64,000 bases of DNA from CAYNRG01 sp047973125 (lineage in GTDB: Bacteria > Bacillota_I > Bacilli_A > Erysipelotrichales > Erysipelotrichaceae). The position numbers and the translations under genes are program-made. The notes below the pieces were generated by a model. It was not told the DNA's origin and did no database searches. It was given only the letters and a program-made list of their open reading frames with translations. The stretch lies in contig JBKEBK010000024.1 of NCBI GenBank assembly GCA_047973125.1, forward strand, positions 233,549-297,548, read 5' to 3'. How positions within the stretch are numbered: position 1 is the first letter of the stretch; every line of letters starts with the position of its first letter. This document shows, piece after piece, positions 35,684 through 44,416 of the stretch.

Positions 35684-37480
35684 CTAATCTCCTCTTACTT
35701 TCTTAAATATAATGGCACTAAATGGCGCCACACAAATATCAATATACTGATCATAACCTAAAAGATTCTCATCTATTGTTTTTATTGTATTAAAATTACA
35801 CATATTACATCCATTATAAATGTCTTTTTCACTGTTTATAAGTTCAAAATACTCACCCTTTTTAGGAACTGGTAAATGATAGGATTTATAAGAATTACCA
35901 GTCATATTTAGACAAACAATCAATTCTTCATCTTTACACTTACGAATATAACTGTAAATACTATAATCACTATTATTTACATCAATCCACTTAAATCCAT
36001 TATAGTCATAATCTAAACTTGATAATGATTCATGATGTTGATAAATACCATTGATATCTTTTATAAACCTTTTAAAAGAATCATGCCTTGGATATTTTAG
36101 TAAAAACCAATCCAAACTTTTCTTTTCATCCCATTCTCTAAAATGTGCTAATTCATTACCCATGAAATTTAGCTTTTTACCAGGATGTGTGTACATATAA
36201 ATGTAAAGGTTTTTAACTAAAGCAAACTTAGTTTCATAATCCCCCCACATTTTATCAATAATAGTTTTCTTACCATGAACAACTTCATCATGAGAAAGTG
36301 GTAATATAAACTTTTCACTGTAGAAGTATGCCATACTAAATGTTAAATCATGGTGATGATGTTTTTTATTTATCGGATCTAACTCATAGTAGTTAAGCGT
36401 ATCATTCATCCAACCTAAATCCCATTTATAATCAAATCCTAAGCCTCCATCATTAATAGAGCCTGTAACTTTTGAGAAGTCACTGGAATCTTCAGCAATT
36501 AAGATATTGTTAGGAAAGTTTTCTTTTAAACAATAATTCATTTTCTTTAAAAAATTGATACCATTTTGATTAATACCCAAGTCTTTATTACCATGTGGAT
36601 GAATTAAATTTGATACTGCATCCATTCTTACCCCATCTATATGTAGTACATCAAAGAAGTAGGCTACACTTGAAATAAAGAAATTTTGATTTGATACTTT
36701 ACCATAATCAAAATACAAGGTTCCCCACTGACTCTCTGTCAGCTCTTCATATAAATTTGTACCATCAAATAATCTTAAGCCATGATCATCTTTAACAAAA
36801 TGAGTTGGAACAACATCAAGGATTACACCAATTCCATTTTGATGTAGAATATCGACAAACTCTTTAAATTGATTTAGTGATCCATATCTTGAAGTAACAC
36901 TATAAAAGCCAGTAACTTGATATCCCCAAGAGCCATCATATGGATACTCTGTGATAGGCATTAGCTCAACATAGTTATAATTCATCTCTTTAAGATACTT
37001 TACAATCTTGTTAGCTAACTCAACATAATTATCTATTTGAATATCCCAAGATCCAACATGTAATTCATAAATATTCATTACTTTATTATAATGATCATTT
37101 TTTAAGTTCATCCACTCTTCATCATTAAATTGATAATTATTAATATTAACAACCTTACTTGCATGATTTGGCCTTAACTCATGGTAAAAACCAAAGGGAT
37201 CAGCTTTTTCTTGAAAATTTATATCACTTGTAAATACAGCAAACTTATAAGTTTCCCACTCTTTTAATCCTTTAATATTAATTTCAAATATTCCACTATG
37301 ATTTATTTTATTTAAAAAAAACTGATGATAATCCCACTTATTAAATTCACCAGCAACACTCACCTTATAGGCATTTGGTGCATAGACTCTAAAAGTTACA
37401 CCATCATCATTTAAATGTGCACCAAAATATTTATAAGCATCCCAAATCAATTCACTCTCATAATTTAGATATTTACTCAT
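35684..37480 (-). CDS. glgB: 1,4-alpha-glucan branching enzyme (GH13)
   Basis: A 598-residue enzyme with CBM48 (about 20-110), the GH13 barrel and a C-terminal beta domain. Motifs: region I DVVPTHFVKD, nucleophile Asp in DGVRMDAVS (about 286), Glu in LIAEDSSDF (about 330), and the branching-enzyme LSHDEVVHGKKTI (about 397). It makes alpha-1,6 branches in glycogen. It is shorter than E. coli GlgB because the extra N-terminal domain is absent, as usual in Bacillota. Start ATG is four bases from the malQ stop. Confidence 0.96.
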   Translation of the reverse strand: MSKYLNYESELIWDAYKYFGAHLNDDGVTFRVYAPNAYKVSVAGEFNKWDYHQFFLNKINHSGIFEINIKGLKEWETYKFAVFTSDINFQEKADPFGFYHELRPNHASKVVNINNYQFNDEEWMNLKNDHYNKVMNIYELHVGSWDIQIDNYVELANKIVKYLKEMNYNYVELMPITEYPYDGSWGYQVTGFYSVTSRYGSLNQFKEFVDILHQNGIGVILDVVPTHFVKDDHGLRLFDGTNLYEELTESQWGTLYFDYGKVSNQNFFISSVAYFFDVLHIDGVRMDAVSNLIHPHGNKDLGINQNGINFLKKMNYCLKENFPNNILIAEDSSDFSKVTGSINDGGLGFDYKWDLGWMNDTLNYYELDPINKKHHHHDLTFSMAYFYSEKFILPLSHDEVVHGKKTIIDKMWGDYETKFALVKNLYIYMYTHPGKKLNFMGNELAHFREWDEKKSLDWFLLKYPRHDSFKRFIKDINGIYQHHESLSSLDYDYNGFKWIDVNNSDYSIYSYIRKCKDEELIVCLNMTGNSYKSYHLPVPKKGEYFELINSEKDIYNGCNMCNFNTIKTIDENLLGYDQYIDICVAPFSAIIFKKVRGD

Positions 37481-37483
37481 AGT

Positions 37484-38926
37484 TTAACCTTTCTTAAATA
37501 TTTCTAACAATTCATCAACTTCTTCATAGTTTTCAATGCGATATTTCCAATTGTTTCCTCCTATTGTAGAAGGGATATTTATCCTAGCCTCATCAGACTT
37601 AAATAATAAATCAAATAAAGGAATTATTACCTGAGCAGCATTACTACCAAGACATAAATTAAGTAAATTTGTCATTACATCTTCATCTTTATTTTGATCT
37701 AAAAAATATTTATAAATTTGATTTTTATGCTCAGGAGAAAGATCCATATAATAACCAAGTAATGTATGATTATCATGTGTCCCTGAAAACAAGATAGTAT
37801 TAGGGTTATGAATTCTAAATAAGTCTTCACTATCCCAATCAATCATAAACTGTAATACACTCATTCCTAAAAGATTGTAATGGTCTCTTAGTCTTTGGAC
37901 ACCCTCTGTTAAAAGCCCTAAATCCTCTACGATAATATTAATATCAGGCATCTCTTTAAATAGTGCATCAAAAAAATTATAAGAAGGACCTGGTAACCAT
38001 TTACCAGAAAGAGCACTGTCAGAGTCTCCAGCAATTGCCCAGTAAGTATCAAAGGCTCTAAAGTGATCAAGTCTTATAACATCATATAAATTCCTTTGAT
38101 ATTTAATCCTATCTAACCAAAAATTATAATTATCATGAGCAAGTGTATCCCATCTATAAATTGGATTACCCCATAATTGTCCTGAGCAAGAATAATAGTC
38201 AGCTGGAACTCCAGCTTTTGAAATTAATTTTGTTCCATCTAAATAAAACATTTCTCGATTATAAAATACATCCGCAGAATCATATCCAACATAAAATGGT
38301 AAATCCCCCATAATAGTAATACCAACTCGGTCTGCCAACCCTCTAATCTGTAACCACTGTCTCATAAAGGTATACTGAGAAAACAGATGATAATGATATA
38401 ATTCTCTCATTTTATCATTTTCTAAAGAAAATTCTTCTGTAAATTTATCCCAACTTACATTAGAATGGTATTCTTTCAACACTAAAAATTCACAGGTTTT
38501 TATTATTAGAGGATAAGCCCTTAAAAAATTTTGATAACCTCTTACATCATGAAGATCATCTTTTACAAGATTAAAAACTTGATAAATAAAATCTCTTTTA
38601 AATTTTTTTACTAAACTATAGTCAATATACTTACTAAATGGTAATTTAGACAAACTTAAATCAAGATTATAAAAATCTTTCAACTCTTCTAAATCAAGGT
38701 ACATTTCATCGCCACCATATGATGATACTGCTTGGTATGGAGAATCCATATATCCTGTAATGTTAAGTGGCAAAATTTGCCATGTTTTAAAATTACTTTT
38801 ACTAAGCTTCTTCAAAAACTCTTTACTACTTCCAAAATCACCAATTCCATAGCTACTTGGTAAAGAAAACATCGGGCACATGACCCCTAGATTAGGATGA
38901 TTGGTAATTAAATGCTCTCTTGTCAT
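37484..38926 (-). CDS. malQ: 4-alpha-glucanotransferase (amylomaltase, GH77)
   Basis: A 480-residue GH77 enzyme that disproportionates maltodextrins. Motifs are SLPSSYGIGDFG near the N-terminus, VIRLDHFRAFDTYW (nucleophile Asp, about 287), NIIVEDLG (acid/base Glu, about 334) and FSGTHDNHTLLGYY. The start is the ATG behind AGAGGTG; the frame runs seven codons further upstream without a site. It is the first gene of the glycogen operon, behind an extended -10 promoter. Confidence 0.96.
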   Translation of the reverse strand: MTREHLITNHPNLGVMCPMFSLPSSYGIGDFGSSKEFLKKLSKSNFKTWQILPLNITGYMDSPYQAVSSYGGDEMYLDLEELKDFYNLDLSLSKLPFSKYIDYSLVKKFKRDFIYQVFNLVKDDLHDVRGYQNFLRAYPLIIKTCEFLVLKEYHSNVSWDKFTEEFSLENDKMRELYHYHLFSQYTFMRQWLQIRGLADRVGITIMGDLPFYVGYDSADVFYNREMFYLDGTKLISKAGVPADYYSCSGQLWGNPIYRWDTLAHDNYNFWLDRIKYQRNLYDVIRLDHFRAFDTYWAIAGDSDSALSGKWLPGPSYNFFDALFKEMPDINIIVEDLGLLTEGVQRLRDHYNLLGMSVLQFMIDWDSEDLFRIHNPNTILFSGTHDNHTLLGYYMDLSPEHKNQIYKYFLDQNKDEDVMTNLLNLCLGSNAAQVIIPLFDLLFKSDEARINIPSTIGGNNWKYRIENYEEVDELLEIFKKG

Positions 38927-38960
38927 AAACGCACCTCTCTTACTCAATACTTATGTCTAT

Positions 38961-38969
38961 ATTATAGCA
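38961..38969 (-). promoter_or_regulatory. Extended -10 promoter of glycogen operon
   Basis: On the minus strand TGC-TATAAT, 34 bases before the malQ start, with no clear -35. It appears to drive all seven genes, since gaps between them are at most 36 bases and I see no terminator before 27533. Confidence 0.6.
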
Positions 38970-39056
38970 TACTTTATATACTCAAAAATCATAAATAAGC
39001 TAAAATAAAGTAAATTATAGTATTTTATTTAAAATAGTAATATATATTTGATACAC

Positions 39057-39085
39057 TTGCATTATTTTAACAAATGCGATAAGAT
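39057..39085 (+). promoter_or_regulatory. Candidate promoter of tRNA-Leu
   Basis: TTGCAT, a 17-base spacer and TAAGAT, ending 12 bases before the tRNA. Confidence 0.4.
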
Positions 39086-39097
39086 TATAAAGCATTT

Positions 39098-39181
39098 GCC
39101 GATGTGGCGGAATGGTAGACGCACACGACTCAAACTCGTGCGGAGTGATCCTTGTGGGTTCAAGTCCCACCATCGGTACCA
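39098..39181 (+). tRNA. tRNA-Leu (anticodon CAA)
   Basis: Class II tRNA of 84 bases. Acceptor stem GCCGATG/CATCGGT, discriminator A and encoded CCA. The anticodon stem CACGA/TCGTG encloses loop CTCAAAC, giving CAA (codon TTG). A long variable arm (GGAGTGATCCTT) and T arm with GGTTCAAGTCC follow. Confidence 0.95.
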
Positions 39182-39192
39182 TAAAAAAGAGT

Positions 39193-39223
39193 AACTTTGA
39201 TACAATCGTATCAAAGTTTTTTT
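39193..39223 (+). terminator. Terminator after tRNA-Leu
   Basis: The hairpin AACTTTGATAC-AATC-GTATCAAAGTT is followed by seven T residues. Confidence 0.85.
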
Positions 39224-39242
39224 CATTATGCTGTAAAAAGGC

Positions 39243-39371
39243 TTGAAATCAAGGTATTTAAGCAGTGTTTGATAAAAAAATTAGCACTCAGGAGTAAAAA
39301 ATGGAGTGCTACTACTATTCATATCATTCTTATTAATGAAAAATATAAAGGTGATGCTCTACTGCAAATTT
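39243..39371 (+). pseudogene. Remnant of a large serine recombinase
   Basis: In one frame the text LRSKKWSATTIHIILINEK followed by YKGDALLQ matches the end of the recombinase domain of large serine recombinases, typically WSATTI...L.NEKYKGDALLQ. No catalytic resolvase domain precedes it and the frame runs on into unrelated sequence, so only a fragment of some 40 codons survives. It marks the site of a lost mobile element beside tRNA-Leu. Confidence 0.6.
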
Positions 39372-39419
39372 TCTGCTTGATATTGACAAAAATATTTGAG
39401 CATCAAAACTTAACAAAAG

Positions 39420-39907
39420 GCATTATTTCATGCTATATGTGGAGTTTTACTTATTGCAATAGTTGGTTGCTATGTGTATTAGCATTTATTCTTTCATTTG
39501 TTTGTTCTGCTGCATTTAAAATGACGCATAAACCTGAATGGTCAAAAAATTATTCAGTACAGTGGAGCGATGAAATAGGAACTGTACATACCGATTTGGC
39601 AAAGGTGCAAAACTATTTTGATACAGCGGTACTTGAAGTAGACGAGGAAAAAGCAGATATATATCAGCAAATATTAAAAGAGAATATACCAAAATTCAAG
39701 GAGCAAGCAGGCGCATATTTGTTTATATGGGATGGGTTACCTTGGTACGATGACCCGCGAAATTTGACTGCTCATACAATTATAGCAACGCCATATGTTT
39801 TTGCACCATTTGACGGACTAGGTGTTTCCATTGCTGAATGGTTGGAAAATGCTGTCAACGGTAGGTTGCAGGATTACGGTCTTGATTTTGTAGATAAAGA
39901 GTATTAA
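39420..39907 (+). pseudogene. Chimeric remnant, alpha/beta-hydrolase-like N-terminal part
   Basis: The open frame reads a membrane segment, then MTHKPEWSKNYSVQWSDEIG and TVHTDLA, which resembles the start of secreted or anchored alpha/beta hydrolases of Clostridia. It then switches to an unrelated helical stretch (EEKADIYQQILKENIPKFKE, then YLFIWDGLPWYDDP). No Ser-His-Asp hydrolase core is present, and the N-terminal signal segment is in a shifted frame with a stop. The base composition is visibly richer in GC than the flanking genes. I read it as a deletion product of transferred genes; a functional short protein cannot be excluded. Confidence 0.5.
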
Positions 39908-39921
39908 ATGGGGTGGAAATT

Positions 39922-40240
39922 ATGAAAAAGATGTTCAAAATAATTGGCATTGTACTACTCATATTGGTGGTGCTTTCATAGTTAATAAGTTTGCCACCAC
40001 TGAAGTGGAAATTATGACTCCAGAGGATTATGAAACTACGATAAGTACATGCGATGACATTGAAGTATGATATTTGGCTCACAGTATACCGACACTACTT
40101 ATTTTGAAGAAAAAAACGATGAAATATACTATCCGACTGATCTGGAAAGTAGTAACGATAAATATCTTGTAATTGTACCAATAATTAAAAAGTGCAAGAG
40201 GTGTGCATTTATATTAAAATTACCCTTCCCTTTTTAATTT
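39922..40240 (+). pseudogene. Frameshifted remnant of a second membrane-anchored hydrolase
   Basis: An ATG start after GGGGTGGAAATT gives MKKMFKIIGIVLLILVVLS then a stop, while another frame continues the expected membrane-anchor sequence (GGAFIVNKFATTEVEIMTPED). After a further stop, a third stretch reads YFEEKNDEIYYPTDLESSND and KYLVIV, like the entry to a dienelactone-hydrolase fold. Stops and frame changes show the gene is dead. The rest of 39908-40390 holds nothing else except the terminator at 40246. Confidence 0.55.
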
Positions 40241-40245
40241 TATGT

Positions 40246-40270
40246 AAAAGCCTATTTTGGCTTTTTTTTA
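40246..40270 (+). terminator. Terminator after the pseudogene region
   Basis: AAAAGCC-TATTTT-GGCTTTTTTT: a short stem with a long T tract, isolating the ABC exporter genes from the remnant region. Confidence 0.7.
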
Positions 40271-40390
40271 TTAGTATTTAAATAATTGTTATTATAATTA
40301 TAAAATGATATTATTACATAGTATAAAATTAATACTTTATGACATAAAATTTAATAAAACGTCATTTATTTAGAAGGGGAAATTTATTAT

Positions 40391-42133
40391 ATGAGAATCT
40401 TTAAAGACCTATCATGGTTTTTTAAAAAATCATGGAAAGAATACTTGTTTGGTGTTGGATCTTTAATATTAATTTCAATACTATCAATTATTCCACCAAG
40501 AATTTTAGGATATGTCATTGATCTAATTAATGATAAATCACTAAATGTAAAAACACTATTATATTTAATGGCAGTGATACTAATTCTATCAATCATTATG
40601 TATGCCCTAAGATATATATGGAGAATCTTTATTTTAGGTTCTTCACTTAGACTTCAAAAAGAGCTAAGACAATCACTCTTTGACCACTTTACAAAAATGT
40701 CTTCAAACTTTTTTCAAAAATATCGAGTAGGTGATTTAATGGCTCATGCAACTAACGATCTAAAATCAATTGAAAGAGTTGCAGGCTTTGGCGTGTTACA
40801 GCTTGCTGATTCGATAAGCCTAGGTATTAGTGTGTTTGTTTCAATGTTACTAATCGATGTTAAACTTGCATTATTTATATTAATACCAACCCCTTTTCTA
40901 TTATTTGGATCACAAATTTTAAGCAAACAGATACACCGTACTTTTAGCACTGCCCAAGCTGCATTCTCTGAGATGAACAATAGAATGCATGAGAATGTTT
41001 CAGGCATTAAGGTAACTAAAACTTTTGGGCAAGAACAAGAGGTAATCGCTGCTTTCTCAGAAGAAATAGAGAGTGTCTACAAAAAAAATATGAATGTTAT
41101 TAAATACGATGCTGCCTTTGATCCATTAATCGTCTTAATAATTGTATGTAGTTTTGCAATCTTATTTATTATCGGAGGTCAACAGATAGATCGTGGACTT
41201 TTAACTATTGGTGAGCTTGTTGCCTTTGTAAACTACATGTATATGCTGATATGGCCAATGCTAGCACTCGGTTTTTTATTTAATACGGTGGAGCGTGGAA
41301 ATGTTTCTTACAAAAGAATTAAAGTTCTATTAAATACTCCTGCAGAAATTATTGATCATGATAAAGTAAAAGAAGAAACTATTTTTAAAGATCTTAAAAT
41401 TAACATCATCAATTTCAAATACAAAGAAGCAAAAACTTCAGCACTAAAAAATATCAATGTTGAATTAAAGGAAAAACAAACACTGGGAATAGTTGGAAAA
41501 ACAGGATCTGGAAAAAGTACAATAATTAAACTAATACTTAGAGAATACGACAATTTTGAAGGATTTATAAACCTAAATGATCAAGATATAAAAGATTATG
41601 CCTTAAATAATTATCATAATTTTTTTGGTTATGTTCCTCAAGATCAGTTTTTGTTTTCACTAAGTGTTGCCGATAACATTAGATTTGGTAAGAAAGATGC
41701 TACACTTGAAGAAGTAATTGAAGCAGCAAAAATGGCTTGTGTACATGATGATATCATTGGATTTGAACATGGATATGAGACAGTTGTTGGAGAAAGAGGT
41801 GTTTCTCTATCAGGTGGACAAAAACAAAGAATTTCAATTGCAAGAGCATTACTATTAAATCCAAAAATTCTAATATTAGATGATGCTTTATCTGCAGTTG
41901 ATGCTAAAACCGAAACAAGGATTTTAGATAGTTTAAGAACTACTCGTCAAAATAACTCTACGATTATCATTGCTCATCGTTTAAGTGCTATTAAAGAGGC
42001 AAAAGAAATTATCGTTTTAGATCAAGGTGAGATTAAAGAGAGAGGAAACCACGAAGAATTAATAACTAATGATGGCTGGTATGCAAATATATACCGTCAA
42101 CAAGAGTTATATGGTGTGGAAGAAGGTGAGTAA
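40391..42133 (+). CDS. ABC exporter half-transporter (subunit with degenerate catalytic site)
   Basis: A 580-residue half-transporter: six membrane helices (about 18-310) and a C-terminal nucleotide-binding domain. It has Walker A VGKTGSGKST near residue 373, the intact signature LSGGQKQRISIARAL and H-loop IIIAHRL. Walker B ends ILILDDALSAVD, with Asp in place of the catalytic Glu, as in TM287 and other heterodimeric exporters with one inactive site. Start follows AGAAGGGG. It is two bases before the partner gene. The substrate is unknown (drug or lipid export is typical). Confidence 0.92.
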   Translation: MRIFKDLSWFFKKSWKEYLFGVGSLILISILSIIPPRILGYVIDLINDKSLNVKTLLYLMAVILILSIIMYALRYIWRIFILGSSLRLQKELRQSLFDHFTKMSSNFFQKYRVGDLMAHATNDLKSIERVAGFGVLQLADSISLGISVFVSMLLIDVKLALFILIPTPFLLFGSQILSKQIHRTFSTAQAAFSEMNNRMHENVSGIKVTKTFGQEQEVIAAFSEEIESVYKKNMNVIKYDAAFDPLIVLIIVCSFAILFIIGGQQIDRGLLTIGELVAFVNYMYMLIWPMLALGFLFNTVERGNVSYKRIKVLLNTPAEIIDHDKVKEETIFKDLKINIINFKYKEAKTSALKNINVELKEKQTLGIVGKTGSGKSTIIKLILREYDNFEGFINLNDQDIKDYALNNYHNFFGYVPQDQFLFSLSVADNIRFGKKDATLEEVIEAAKMACVHDDIIGFEHGYETVVGERGVSLSGGQKQRISIARALLLNPKILILDDALSAVDAKTETRILDSLRTTRQNNSTIIIAHRLSAIKEAKEIIVLDQGEIKERGNHEELITNDGWYANIYRQQELYGVEEGE

Positions 42134-42134
42134 T

Positions 42135-43928
42135 ATGGAAAACGATCAAATCAGAAACTTCACTCTTAAGGAACAATTTTCACTACTAAAAAGATTACTT
42201 AGTTATACCCTATCTTATAAAATGTTATTAGTATTTGTATTTATATTAGTAATTCTAGCAACCTTAACTGATGTAATTTATCCGCTTATTTTACAAGAAA
42301 TTGTTGATAAAGCATTTCCTCAAAGTGGTGTCAATTTTGAAGTTTTATATAAACTAACAATTTTATATGCAATTGATATGAGTCTTAATTCAATTATAAG
42401 ATATGCTCAAGTATATAATTTTAATAAACTCGGATTTAAAATTTCTAAAGATTTAAGAAAAGCACTATTTGAAAAACTGCAATCACAAGGTATGAGATAC
42501 TATGATAAAACAGCAGTCGGAAGTATTGTTTCAAGAGTTACCAATGATACAGAGGCAATACAAGATATGCTAAACCAAGTTTTATCAGTGATGATCTCAA
42601 GTGTACTATTATTAATAGGAATATCTGTTGTACTATTTAATCTCAATGTAACAATGGCATTTATTTGTATTTCGTTTTTACCAATTATGATTGGAATAAT
42701 TTATACTTATCAAAAACATAGTACAAAATACTATATGATCGCAAGAGAAAAGCTATCTCAATTAAATACAAAGATAGCCGAATCAATATCAGGAATGAAT
42801 ATTATTCAAATTTTTACTCAACAAAAAAGATTTAAAGAAGAATTTGATGTTACTAACACTGAATACTATAGTGCTAGTATGAAAAACATCCACCTTTCAG
42901 GTCTACTATTAAGCTCTGCAATACATTTTCTAACTTCTTTATGTTTAATACTAATATTTACATATGCAGGATTTCAGTCATTTAATAACTTGATAAGTGC
43001 CGGATTAATGGTTGCTTTCTTAGAGTATATCTATAGGTTCTTTGAGCCAATGTTTCAAATTATGGACCGTCTTGCAATCTATCAACAAGCTCTTGTTGCT
43101 AGTCATAGAATATTTTTAGTTTTAGATCACACAGAAGTAAACCCAATCCAAAATGTTACAAAAAACCATATTGTCAATAATGCTAAGATTGAATTTAAAA
43201 ATGTAAGTTTCTCATATGATGGTAAAAATAAAGTCTTAAATAATATTTCATTTACAGTTAATCCTAATGAGACTATTGCACTTGTTGGACATACTGGTAG
43301 TGGTAAAAGTAGTATTATAAATGTTATGATGAGATTTTATGAATTCTTTGAAGGAGATATATTAATTGATGGAGTGTCAATTAAAGAATATCCGATTAAA
43401 GAGTTAAGAAAAAATATCGGTTTAGTACTACAAGACCCTTTCTTATATTATGGATCTATCAATGATAATGTTCGCCTAAAAAATTTAGACATTACAGATG
43501 ATCAAATAAAGGATTCATGTAGATTTGTAAAAGCAGATTCATTTATTGAACCATTAAGTGATGGATACAATCATAAAGTAATAGAAAGAGGAGCATCATT
43601 TTCTATGGGTCAAAAACAACTATTGGCCTTTGCAAGATGCATTGTTACAAATCCTAAAATCTTAGTACTTGATGAAGCAACAGCAAACATAAATAGTGAA
43701 ACTGAGCAATTAATTCAAGAAGGATTAGTTAAGATTCGTCAAGGAAGAACTACAATTGCAATCGCTCATAGATTATCTACAATTAAAGATGCAAATCAGA
43801 TATTAGTACTTGATAAGGGATCTATTATTGAAAGAGGTACACATGAAGAACTTATCGATTTAAAAGGTTCATACTACGCAATGTATAAGCTTCAACAAAG
43901 TGAAGAAAAAGTAAAAAAAATTAGCTAA
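42135..43928 (+). CDS. ABC exporter half-transporter (partner subunit)
   Basis: A 597-residue partner half-transporter with six membrane helices and an ATPase domain. It has Walker A VGHTGSGKSS near residue 397 and a normal Walker B VLDEATANIN with catalytic Glu, but an altered signature FSMGQKQLLAFAR in place of LSGGQ. The first subunit's Asp and this altered signature fall in the same composite site, so the pair should be a heterodimer with one degenerate site. The start is the ATG after GAAGGTGAG; an upstream in-frame extension overlaps the first gene and lacks a site. Confidence 0.92.
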   Translation: MENDQIRNFTLKEQFSLLKRLLSYTLSYKMLLVFVFILVILATLTDVIYPLILQEIVDKAFPQSGVNFEVLYKLTILYAIDMSLNSIIRYAQVYNFNKLGFKISKDLRKALFEKLQSQGMRYYDKTAVGSIVSRVTNDTEAIQDMLNQVLSVMISSVLLLIGISVVLFNLNVTMAFICISFLPIMIGIIYTYQKHSTKYYMIAREKLSQLNTKIAESISGMNIIQIFTQQKRFKEEFDVTNTEYYSASMKNIHLSGLLLSSAIHFLTSLCLILIFTYAGFQSFNNLISAGLMVAFLEYIYRFFEPMFQIMDRLAIYQQALVASHRIFLVLDHTEVNPIQNVTKNHIVNNAKIEFKNVSFSYDGKNKVLNNISFTVNPNETIALVGHTGSGKSSIINVMMRFYEFFEGDILIDGVSIKEYPIKELRKNIGLVLQDPFLYYGSINDNVRLKNLDITDDQIKDSCRFVKADSFIEPLSDGYNHKVIERGASFSMGQKQLLAFARCIVTNPKILVLDEATANINSETEQLIQEGLVKIRQGRTTIAIAHRLSTIKDANQILVLDKGSIIERGTHEELIDLKGSYYAMYKLQQSEEKVKKIS

Positions 43929-43946
43929 TAAATGCTAATTTTTTTC
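43913..43946. terminator. Bidirectional terminator between ABC exporter and rnf operon
   Basis: AAAATTAGC-TAATAAAT-GCTAATTTT with T and A tracts on both sides, 16 bases beyond the rnfB stop. Confidence 0.8.
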
Positions 43947-43962
43947 TATCACAACTAGTGAC

Positions 43963-44235
43963 CTAATTCATTTCTTTTAAATAGTTTTTTACACTTTCTC
44001 TTTGCTCAGGCTTTGCAGGCTTACAAGCTGCAACATCTGCTTCATTTGAAACAAGTGCCTTTGCAAGTCCACTACAACCTGGAAACCCACAGCCCCCACA
44101 GTTATATCCTGGAAGAAGATCTGTAACCTCCTCAACACGATTATCAGGCTCTACATAAAAAACTCTGCTTGCAACACCCAAGATTGTTCCTAAAGATGCT
44201 CCTACTATCGTCATCATTAAAATTGATTCAAGCAT
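43963..44235 (-). CDS. rnfB: RnfB, short form without ferredoxin domain
   Basis: A 90-residue protein with one membrane helix (about 5-25), VEPDNRVEEVTDLLPG, then a four-Cys [4Fe-4S] motif: Cys46, Cys49, Cys54 (NCGGCGFPGC) and Cys71. Typical RnfB continues with two [4Fe-4S] ferredoxin clusters (about 180-300 residues in all). Here the frame ends after 19 more residues, and the 16 bases before the terminator leave no room for a shifted continuation. Start follows AGGAGAG. RnfB normally accepts electrons from ferredoxin, so this form needs another entry route or a separate partner. It is the last gene of the rnf operon. Confidence 0.9.
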   Translation of the reverse strand: MLESILMMTIVGASLGTILGVASRVFYVEPDNRVEEVTDLLPGYNCGGCGFPGCSGLAKALVSNEADVAACKPAKPEQRESVKNYLKEMN

Positions 44236-44239
44236 TTAC

Positions 44240-44416
44240 TTATCTCTCCTTCTTTATTTCTTGATTAACTGGATGGTTACCACATGATGAAACCTTACAA
44301 CCATCACAATCAACTTTTAAGTCTTCACAACCCTCAGGTACTGGGGTTTTATGATTAAGGTAATAAAAAGTTACATAAAATATAATAAGACCAGCTAAAA
44401 TTAATATAGCAATCAT
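44240..44416 (-). CDS. 58-residue Cys4 single-helix membrane protein in rnf operon (NqrM-like candidate)
   Basis: One N-terminal membrane helix (residues 2-20) is followed by a small Cys module: Cys30, Cys37, Cys40, Cys45 (EGCEDLKVDC then DGCKVSSCG). It starts inside the rnfA stop (TAATG), and its last codons hold the ribosome site of rnfB, so it is an integral part of the operon. It is not one of the six canonical Rnf subunits. One helix plus four Cys resembles NqrM, which inserts iron into the Cys4 site of the related Na+-NQR, and also FeoB-associated Cys-rich proteins. An iron-delivery or electron-transfer role is inference. Confidence 0.8.
   Translation of the reverse strand: MIAILILAGLIIFYVTFYYLNHKTPVPEGCEDLKVDCDGCKVSSCGNHPVNQEIKKER

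Noticed and set aside
39197..39907. One intact 236-residue protein
   Set aside because: The frame starts inside the tRNA terminator hairpin and joins pieces of unrelated families, so it is better read as fused remnants.
39178..40390. Integration of an island at tRNA-Leu with duplicated attachment site
   Set aside because: I found no second copy of the tRNA 3' end downstream, and large serine recombinases do not usually target tRNA genes. The tRNA is intact with its own terminator.
43930..43962. Possible frameshift hiding the RnfB ferredoxin domain
   Set aside because: Only 33 bases separate the rnfB stop from the convergent ABC gene, and they contain a terminator. No Cys-rich frame is present.
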